A stretch of DNA of 8,310 nucleotides from Desulfuromonadales bacterium (GTDB lineage Bacteria > Desulfobacterota > Desulfuromonadia > Desulfuromonadales > BM103), in assembly GCA_030614505.1 (NCBI GenBank), contig JAUWTX010000071.1:1-8310 (forward strand), read 5' to 3'. Positions 1-4,817 of the stretch are shown here, one piece after another. A program made the translations under genes and the position numbers. The notes beneath the pieces were generated by a model. The model saw only the letters and a list, made by a program, of their open reading frames with translations, searched no databases and was not told where the DNA came from. Position 1 is the first letter of the stretch. Each line of letters begins with the position of its first letter.

Positions 1-2
1 AA

Positions 3-371
3 TACCCACCGAAAATGAAAGCGGGGAATTTCGCTGATGAATCGGCTCGTCACCTCCTGCCTGTAGTGATCAAGGATTACAACGACGGTTTCGCTGCGAG
101 TGCACCGACCGGTTCTTTCCCGGCCAATCCAGTGGGGATTTATGACCTCGGCGGCAACGCTGCAGAATGGTGCCATGACTATTATGCGGCCAATTCTGCC
201 GGCAGCAAAGGTACGGCCGACCCGATGGGCCCTGCGACCGGCAACCATCACGTAGTCCGGGGTTCGAGCTGGCGCAATGCGAGCATTACCGAACTGCGGT
301 TCAGTTACCGTCGTTACAGTCGCGAACCGGCCAACGATATCGGCTTCCGCATTGCGAGGTATGCAAAATGA
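3..371 (+). CDS. Formylglycine-generating-enzyme-fold (SUMF1/PvdO-like) protein, C-terminal part
   Basis: The reading frame is open to the left edge, so the start lies outside the window; an in-frame ATG at 15 is internal. The visible part matches the C-terminal half of the FGE-sulfatase (SUMF1/EgtB/PvdO) fold. A Tyr-Pro-Pro-Lys...AGNFADESA segment at the left is typical of the family. GIYDLGGNAAEWCHDYY (nt 135 onward) is the family signature usually seen as GLYDMxGNVWEWxxD. VVRGSSW replaces the usual RGGSW, and the chain ends with the hallmark GFRIAR (nt 342-359). True FGEs oxidise a sulfatase Cys/Ser using a copper-binding Cys pair just after the GGS motif. Here that place reads RGSSWRNASITELR, with no Cys, so FGE activity is unlikely and a structural, binding or other role is more plausible. 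It is the first visible gene of an apparent operon with a proton channel and two VWA proteins. The fold call is firm; the function is unknown. Confidence 0.85.
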   Translation, partial: YPPKMKAGNFADESARHLLPVVIKDYNDGFAASAPTGSFPANPVGIYDLGGNAAEWCHDYYAANSAGSKGTADPMGPATGNHHVVRGSSWRNASITELRFSYRRYSREPANDIGFRIARYAK

Positions 372-598
372 GGAGATTCATTGTCATTGTTGTTTTGCTC
401 CTGGCCACCGCCGGCAGCTTTGCCGCTGACCAGAACACCAGAAAGGATTCCGAAAAGAGTCCAAAGGCCGGTGACGTGAAAAAGAATACGGGTCAAGAGA
501 TCGCAAAGGAAAAGAAGATGCCGGAATGGCCGCGGCCCTATAAATCGAGTGAAGAGATAAGCGTGGACAGTACGGTCCCGTTTCCAACTGATATCTGA
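368..598 (+). CDS. Small exported protein of unknown function in the channel/VWA operon
   Basis: A 76-residue protein whose ATG overlaps the upstream stop as ATGA (368-371), with GAGGT at 356-360 as ribosome binding site, so translational coupling is likely. Residues 1-20 form a classical signal peptide: RR, then a hydrophobic stretch FIVIVVLLLATAG, then SFAA as cleavage region (after Ala19 or Ala20). The mature part is about 56 residues with no Cys and no further membrane segment. Residues 21-50 are Lys/Glu/Asp-rich and probably disordered; residues 51-76 are Pro-rich and end in PFPTDI. The ordered-looking acidic tail (YKSSEEISVDSTVPFPTDI) looks like a short docking motif, but that is inference. 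I do not recognise a named family. Position between the FGE-fold gene and the channel gene suggests it is a periplasmic accessory of the same machine. That it is a real gene is supported by the signal peptide, ribosome binding site and tight packing. Confidence 0.75.
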   Translation: MRRFIVIVVLLLATAGSFAADQNTRKDSEKSPKAGDVKKNTGQEIAKEKKMPEWPRPYKSSEEISVDSTVPFPTDI

Positions 599-600
599 GT

Positions 601-608
601 GAGGTGAT
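601..608 (+). promoter_or_regulatory. Strong Shine-Dalgarno fixing the channel gene start at 616
   Basis: GAGGTGAT is an excellent match to the 16S rRNA anti-Shine-Dalgarno and ends about 8 nt before the ATG at 616. An in-frame GTG at 604 lies inside this element and would extend the protein by four residues, but it has no ribosome binding site of its own. The ATG at 616 is therefore preferred. Confidence 0.7.
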
Positions 609-615
609 AAGTCCT

Positions 616-1425
616 ATGCGAGGAAGAAACTTCCCTACCGAGATGGTCTACCAGATCTTCAGCCTGCTGCTGGTCTTCATCATTGTTCATGGAGCTTATG
701 TCTCCCTGATCAGACCCAAGGCCGAGGCTTTCCTGGTGGCAGAACAAGCCCGGTTGGTAGAACAGCCGGACGCGGTCCAGGAACAGAACTTCTACGTCGT
801 GATTCGTGATTTCGAACAGGAAGCCTGTCTGATCCTCTTCTTCTGGGCGATCGCAATCCTCGTTTACAAGGGAGTCGCGATCTGGCGTCAGCAGGGCCAG
901 TTGGACGAGGACCTGCTGCAGCTTCCGGGGGGCATGCCGATCGGTCCGGAAGATACGCGGGGGCTGATGGAGCGCCTGCAGGAGCTCCCGAAGGAGAGCC
1001 GTGATTTCCTCTTGCCGTCAGCACTGCTGAACGCAATCCAGCGGTTTGCCGCAACCAGCAACATCCAGGATGCTGCCACGGCGGCGCGCGACACTTGCGA
1101 GACCCATGGCGACCGGCTCGACTCGGAACTCTCGACTATCCGCTATGTCGCCTGGGCAATCCCCTCCGTCGGTTTCATCGGCACCGTCCGTGGTATCGGG
1201 GCCGCTCTCTCCCAGGCCCATCGTGCCGTCGAGGGGGATATCACCGGCGTGACCCAGAATCTCGGTGTCGCTTTCAACTCCACCTTCATCGCCCTGGTCT
1301 TGAGCATCGTAATGATGTTCTTCATCCATCAGCTCCAGCACAGACAGGAGCGACTGATCCACGATGCCAGCTCTTACTGTCAACGAAACCTGATCAACAA
1401 ACTGCGGATCAACCCCGCACCTTAG
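616..1425 (+). CDS. MotA/TolQ/ExbB-family proton channel subunit
   Basis: A 269-residue inner-membrane protein starting at ATG 616. Four hydrophobic segments are visible: TM1 about residues 11-31, TM2 about 70-90, TM3 about 177-199 and TM4 about 215-237. TM1-TM2 plus a sizeable cytoplasmic region (91-176) plus a TM3-TM4 hairpin is the MotA-like layout; the TM1-TM2 loop of about 38 residues would be periplasmic. The family signature lies in the last hairpin: PSVGFIGTVRGIGAAL (residues 183-198, the usual P-x-LGLLGTVxG pattern), then GVAFNSTFIALVLSIVM, corresponding to the TTxxGLxxAIP region of ExbB/TolQ. In the family, five such subunits surround two ExbD/TolR/MotB helices and convert proton flow into rotation or force. 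No ExbD, TolR or MotB gene is present here; the next two genes encode VWA proteins with a matching N-terminal helix and probably take that role. The family call is firm; the system is not identified. Confidence 0.9.
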   Translation: MRGRNFPTEMVYQIFSLLLVFIIVHGAYVSLIRPKAEAFLVAEQARLVEQPDAVQEQNFYVVIRDFEQEACLILFFWAIAILVYKGVAIWRQQGQLDEDLLQLPGGMPIGPEDTRGLMERLQELPKESRDFLLPSALLNAIQRFAATSNIQDAATAARDTCETHGDRLDSELSTIRYVAWAIPSVGFIGTVRGIGAALSQAHRAVEGDITGVTQNLGVAFNSTFIALVLSIVMMFFIHQLQHRQERLIHDASSYCQRNLINKLRINPAP

Positions 1426-1455
1426 CCCGCTTGATCCTGGACAGAGGTCGTTCCC

Positions 1456-2553
1456 GTGCCTAAAAAACGGCGTAGTACGTCACAATTCAACCTGTCGTTT
1501 CTCGACATCATGTTTTGCGGTTTCGGTGCCGTCGTTCTCCTTGTGATGCTGCTTAACGGCGACATGGTCTCAACCCGGCAGGAGATCGTTGCTGATTTGC
1601 GAAGCGAGGTGATGCGACTCGAACGTGAGGTCAAAGTCGGCGAGGACCACCTGGTCAGTCTGCAGAACAGCATGCTCCAGACCGAGCAGGAGATCATCAG
1701 GACAGAGGGGTTGTCACGACAGGTAATCACCAACATCGATCAGACCAAGCTCGAACTGGCAACGATGAGCGGCAAGAGCCAGGCCTCAAGAGAACATATC
1801 AACGCTCTGCAGTCGGATCTTCTCAATCTGGATAGGGAGAGTCGCAGGATCGGCACAGAACAACAAACAGAACTTGCGCGAGGCACCCAGGTACGCGAGT
1901 TCATCGGTCAGGGCGACCGCCAGTACCTCACCGGGCTGCGCCTTGGCGGCAAAAGGGTTCTACTGCTGGTTGATGCTTCGGCCAGCATGCTCGACGAGAC
2001 TATCGTCAATATCATCGTCCGTCGCAATCTCGACGACCGCACCAAGAAGGCGTCACCCAAATGGAAACGCACCATCAGAACAGTCGAGTGGCTGACCTCC
2101 AACCTGCCCGCAGATAGTGCGCTACAGATCTACACGTTCAACACCAGTGCCACTCCGGTGGTGACCGATCTGAAAGGGAAGTGGACTGCGACCTCTGACA
2201 ACCTGAACATCAACCGAATGCTGGCAACTCTGAAGCAGACGATTCCCCAGGGCGGCACCAGCCTCTACAATGCCTTTGCGGCTGCTGCTCGCATGAAACC
2301 ACGCCCGGATAATATCCTACTGCTCACCGACGGACTGCCGACCCAGGGTAAAAAGAAGCCCTCGCAGAACACCATCTCCGGTAGCGAACGCCTGAATCTA
2401 TTCCACCAGGCGGCCAACGTCCTGCCGAGGTCGGTGCCGGTTAACACCATCCTCTTCCCAATGGAAGGAGACCCCATGGCCGCAGTCTCTTTCTGGAAAC
2501 TCGCACTTGCAACAGGTGGTTCCTTCCTCACTCCAACGAGGGATTGGCCATGA
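1456..2553 (+). CDS. Membrane-anchored VWA-domain protein 1, with ExbD/TolR-like N-terminus
   Basis: A 365-residue protein starting at GTG 1456, with AGAGGT (1443-1448) 7 nt upstream and 30 nt after the channel gene stop. A basic N-terminus (KKRR) is followed by FNLSFLD and one hydrophobic helix, about residues 15-34, implying N-in/C-out topology. Residues 37 to about 142 are heptad-like, Leu/Glu/Arg/Gln-rich coiled coil. The VWA domain covers about 166-365: VLLLVDASASM gives the MIDAS D173-x-S175-x-S177, GGTSLYNAF gives T268, and LLLTDGLPTQG gives D292. All metal-site residues are present, so divalent-metal-dependent protein binding is likely. The N-terminus matches the ExbD/TolR pattern N-x-T-P-x-I-D before the helix; Asp17 is the candidate proton-carrying residue (inference). 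There is no OmpA-like peptidoglycan-binding domain. Its stop overlaps the next start as ATGA. I infer a periplasmic effector or stator partner of the upstream channel. Confidence 0.85.
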   Translation: MPKKRRSTSQFNLSFLDIMFCGFGAVVLLVMLLNGDMVSTRQEIVADLRSEVMRLEREVKVGEDHLVSLQNSMLQTEQEIIRTEGLSRQVITNIDQTKLELATMSGKSQASREHINALQSDLLNLDRESRRIGTEQQTELARGTQVREFIGQGDRQYLTGLRLGGKRVLLLVDASASMLDETIVNIIVRRNLDDRTKKASPKWKRTIRTVEWLTSNLPADSALQIYTFNTSATPVVTDLKGKWTATSDNLNINRMLATLKQTIPQGGTSLYNAFAAAARMKPRPDNILLLTDGLPTQGKKKPSQNTISGSERLNLFHQAANVLPRSVPVNTILFPMEGDPMAAVSFWKLALATGGSFLTPTRDWP

Positions 2554-3548
2554 GAACTCGCCGGCGCCAGACTGAGGTCTTCAACCTCTCCTTTCTCGAC
2601 GTGATCTCCTGCGGTTTCGGGGCCATCATCCTGTTGCTGGTCCTCTCGAAGATTTCCGAGCCCCGGGTGATCGAGCAGACCAATGTCGATCTCTCCGGCC
2701 TGGTGATAAAAATGGAAGAGGAACTTCACGAGATTCGCGGCGAGACACAGATCCTCAACCGGCATCTGATCGCCAGGCAGGAACAGCTCTCCGAGCACAA
2801 GGAGAAACTTGCCCGGTTGCAGGGCGCTTTGACCAACATCGAAGGACAGTACCATCTTGCCAGCACGGCGTCCGAAGCGCAGAGCCTCATTGTGGATGAG
2901 TTAAAGAGCGCCAAGCAGGAATTAAGCGACGAGATGCGTCACCTCCTCAGCGATTACCAGCGCCCAAAAGAGGACGCGGTGATCGGCGGCATACCGGTGG
3001 ACAGTGAATATATTATCTTTGTCATCGACACCTCGGGCAGTATGCAGCGCTTCGCCTGGCCGCTTGTACGTCGGAAAATGAAGGAGATCCTCGACATTTA
3101 TCCTCGGGTCAAGGGGGTGCAGGTACTTAACGACATGGGCGACTACATGTTCTCCCAATATGCCGGACGCTGGATCCCCGACTCGAAGGCCCGTCGTCGC
3201 GCTATTCTCGACCGCCTCTCCACCTGGGCACCCTTCTCCAACTCAAGCCCTGTTGAGGGGGTCACCAAGGCGATCCAGCGTTTCTACGCCCCGGACAAGC
3301 GGATCAGTCTCTATGTCTTCGGCGATGATTTCTCAGGCGGCCTCATGCAGAACGTAGTCGATACAGTCCGCCAGAAGAATAGCTCAGGCCGGAGCAAGGA
3401 CAGCCGGGTGCGCATCCACACCATCGGCTTCCCCGTTCTTCTGGCCCAACCTGGAGCAGGGCAGAATGCCGCCCGCTTCGCCGCCCTGATGCGGCGCCTG
3501 GCTGAGGACAACAACGGTAGTTTCGTCGGATTGAGCAGTTTAAAATAG
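2550..3548 (+). CDS. Membrane-anchored VWA-domain protein 2, paralogous N-terminus
   Basis: A 332-residue protein from ATG 2550, which overlaps the preceding TGA as ATGA; GAGGGA (2538-2543) sits 6 nt upstream. A TTG at 2544 abuts that site and is not preferred. The layout copies VWA protein 1: basic tip (RTRRR), FNLSFLD at exactly the same residue numbers (11-17), a helix to about residue 33, a coiled-coil stalk of about 42-135, then a VWA domain of about 152-332. MIDAS residues are D160-x-S162-x-S164 (VIDTSGSM) and D259 (YVFGDDFSGG). The place of the conserved Thr reads SNSSPVEG, so Ser232 or Ser233 may substitute and metal binding may differ. Asp17 and Cys21 are shared with VWA protein 1. 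A heterodimer of the two inside the channel pentamer is an attractive inference. The protein ends in a plain C-terminus with no second membrane segment. Confidence 0.85.
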   Translation: MRTRRRQTEVFNLSFLDVISCGFGAIILLLVLSKISEPRVIEQTNVDLSGLVIKMEEELHEIRGETQILNRHLIARQEQLSEHKEKLARLQGALTNIEGQYHLASTASEAQSLIVDELKSAKQELSDEMRHLLSDYQRPKEDAVIGGIPVDSEYIIFVIDTSGSMQRFAWPLVRRKMKEILDIYPRVKGVQVLNDMGDYMFSQYAGRWIPDSKARRRAILDRLSTWAPFSNSSPVEGVTKAIQRFYAPDKRISLYVFGDDFSGGLMQNVVDTVRQKNSSGRSKDSRVRIHTIGFPVLLAQPGAGQNAARFAALMRRLAEDNNGSFVGLSSLK

Positions 3549-3606
3549 TCGCAATGAGTGAGTGTGAGTTACAATGAGCTTGTTGGAGAAACTTACGGAG
3601 ATAACA

Positions 3607-4032
3607 ATGAAAACAACTCCAGGCATTCTACTGCTGTGCGTGACCCTGGCTCTTACTGCTTGTGCCAGCTCGAAAAAACCGGTTCTCTATCCCAACGCCC
3701 ACATGAACAGAGTCGGGCAGCAACAGGCAGATGCAGATATCCATGCATGCATGCACGCAGCCGAGGCCAGTGGCGCCAATGCAGGAAAGAGTGGGGAACT
3801 TGCTACGAAGACAGCCAAGGCCGGTGCTGTCGGCGGCGCAACAGGAGCCGTTGTCGGCGCAATTTCTTCGAGTGGCAGCGCCGGACGCGGAGCAGCCATC
3901 GGGGGTGCCGGAGCCGCCACAGCAACCCTGATCGGCGGGGCTTTCGACGCCTCGGAACCGACACAGGTCTACATAAGGTTTGTTGATCAATGTCTGCGAG
4001 ATAAAGGTTACCAGCCGATTGGTTGGCGATAA
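3607..4032 (+). CDS. Glycine-zipper outer-membrane lipoprotein
   Basis: A 141-residue protein. ATG 3607 is chosen over ATG 3574 because GGAG (3597-3600) lies 6 nt upstream and because it places a compact lipoprotein signal at the N-terminus: MKTT, hydrophobic ILLLCVTLA, lipobox LTAC with Cys19 as acylated residue. The +2 residue is Ala, not Asp, which favours outer-membrane sorting. Residues 71-111 are an Ala/Gly-rich glycine zipper with GxxxG-type spacing (GAVGGATGAVVG, then GAAIGGAGAATATLIGG), able to form packed membrane or oligomer hairpins. Two further Cys, at 48 (IHACMH) and 129 (VDQCLRDKGY), could form a disulfide. The C-terminal CLRDKGYQPIGW is a pattern I associate with glycine-zipper lipoproteins. 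It lies 58 bp after VWA protein 2 on the same strand with no visible terminator between, so it may be the outer-membrane part of the same system or just an adjacent gene. No specific function can be assigned. Confidence 0.82.
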   Translation: MKTTPGILLLCVTLALTACASSKKPVLYPNAHMNRVGQQQADADIHACMHAAEASGANAGKSGELATKTAKAGAVGGATGAVVGAISSSGSAGRGAAIGGAGAATATLIGGAFDASEPTQVYIRFVDQCLRDKGYQPIGWR

Positions 4033-4084
4033 GGATTGGCCGGCATTGTGTTAAACCCCTAACGAACCACGAACCTCTCTCTTC
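4033..4084. other. Convergent intergenic gap, no terminator seen
   Basis: This 52-bp gap lies between the stops of the lipoprotein gene and cobO, where a bidirectional terminator would be expected. I see no GC-rich hairpin followed by a T run on either strand. Termination may be Rho-dependent. Confidence 0.4.
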
Positions 4085-4663
4085 TCAATAATCAATCCCC
4101 GGCTGCGGTTCGATATCTTTCTGGTAGGCGTGCTTGACTTCACACACCTCGCTGACCGTATCCGCTAACGCCACAATATCCGGATGAGCGTTGCGGCCGG
4201 TCAGGATCAGGTGCATCAACTCCGGCTTTCCTTTGACCAGATCCAACACCTGTTTCAGATCGACAAGTTTGAGTTTCAGTGCATTGTTGATTTCATCGAG
4301 AATAATGATCTGGTAGTCACCGCTGGCCATCTTTGCCCGGGCCAGTTCTAACGCCGCCTGGGCGCTGACGCGATGTTCAGCATGGGTATAGGGGTTGCCT
4401 TGGATGCCGCAAAAACCCATGCCAGTGGCATGCAATTCCGCCAGATCACCAAGCAGCTTCACCCCGTCCCACTCCCCCGAATAAAGATCGCCCTTCATGA
4501 ACTGGATGATGCAGCTTTTCAGACCATGCCCGCTGGCCCGCAAGACCATCCCCATGGCACTGGTTGTTTTGCCCTTGCCGTTGCCGGTGATTACCACCAC
4601 CAGGCCATAAGGTTTCTCTGGAGTGAGCTTTTCCACTTTGATCGGCTTGGATGATATCGACAT
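4085..4663 (-). CDS. cobO: Cob(I)alamin adenosyltransferase, BtuR/CobO type
   Basis: A 192-residue enzyme that transfers the 5'-deoxyadenosyl group of ATP to reduced corrinoid, making adenosylcobalamin or its precursors in the cytoplasm. The P-loop is TGNGKGKTTSAMG (residues 26-38), the family-specific form of Walker A. RASGHG (42-47), IIQFMKGD (52-59), the Walker B-like IIILDEINNAL (119-129) and LTGRNAHPDIVALADTVSEV (154-173) follow the E. coli BtuR pattern, and the chain ends in the characteristic GIDY. The start at 4663 has AGAGGA about 6 nt upstream on the minus strand and gives the usual family length. The open frame extends up to 4828, but the extra 55 residues are Cys-rich and unlike the family. 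It stands alone, divergent from recQ and convergent with the lipoprotein gene; no other cobalamin gene is present, so it may serve salvage or a pathway encoded elsewhere. Confidence 0.95.
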   Translation of the reverse strand: MSISSKPIKVEKLTPEKPYGLVVVITGNGKGKTTSAMGMVLRASGHGLKSCIIQFMKGDLYSGEWDGVKLLGDLAELHATGMGFCGIQGNPYTHAEHRVSAQAALELARAKMASGDYQIIILDEINNALKLKLVDLKQVLDLVKGKPELMHLILTGRNAHPDIVALADTVSEVCEVKHAYQKDIEPQPGIDY

Positions 4664-4738
4664 GATGAGTCCTCTAAAAAGGTTCCCCTTGCTAATTCTA
4701 CCCTCTTGCAGGCCATAATAAAAGTTCGTTCGGAAAGC

Positions 4739-4767
4739 TTGCTCCGAGCAATGCTCTTGGCTACAAT
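4739..4767 (+). promoter_or_regulatory. Putative recQ promoter with overlapping palindromes
   Basis: TTGCTC (4739-4744, three of six -35 positions) is separated by 17 bp from TACAAT (4762-4767, five of six -10 positions), which is preceded by TGG. The -35 is the left arm of a perfect inverted repeat TTGCTC-C-GAGCAA (4739-4751); a second one, GAGCA-A-TGCTC (4746-4756), overlaps it. A regulator binding here would block RNA polymerase. This is not a LexA-type CTGT-N8-ACAG box. The weak -35 keeps confidence moderate. Confidence 0.4.
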
Positions 4768-4805
4768 CACAGCATTCTATGGTTTTTATTTTGTCATACC
4801 ATCCT

Positions 4806-4813
4806 AAGGAGGG
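4806..4813 (+). promoter_or_regulatory. Strong Shine-Dalgarno fixing the recQ start at 4818
   Basis: AAGGAGGG is a near-perfect ribosome binding site 4 nt before ATG 4818. It decides between three in-frame ATGs: 4779 (no site, would overlap the putative promoter region), 4818 (this one) and 4884 (closest to where the RecQ family homology begins, but only a distant AGGG upstream). Confidence 0.7.
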
Positions 4814-4817
4814 ATTC

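Noticed and set aside
3..371. Variable protein of a diversity-generating retroelement, since many targets have this FGE/C-type-lectin fold
   Set aside because: No reverse transcriptase or template repeat is in the window, and the C-terminal region lacks the cluster of AAY codons expected in a variable region.
710..1383. Minus-strand open frames of 114 and 121 residues opposite the channel gene
   Set aside because: Arg/Ser/Pro- or Asp/Gly-biased translations with no domain features, fully covered by a well-supported gene on the other strand.
604..3548. Zorya-type anti-phage system (MotA-like plus MotB-like genes)
   Set aside because: The partner proteins carry VWA domains, not the OmpA-like peptidoglycan-binding domain of ZorB, and no ZorC, ZorD or ZorE gene follows.
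3558..3986. 142-residue plus-strand open frame overlapping the lipoprotein gene
   Set aside because: Its translation is Arg/Ser/Cys-rich without features, whereas the other frame gives a lipobox and a glycine zipper.
4664..4817. Adenosylcobalamin riboswitch upstream of cobO
   Set aside because: The stretch is short, also holds recQ signals, and I see no B12-box-like conserved segment or matching long stem structure.
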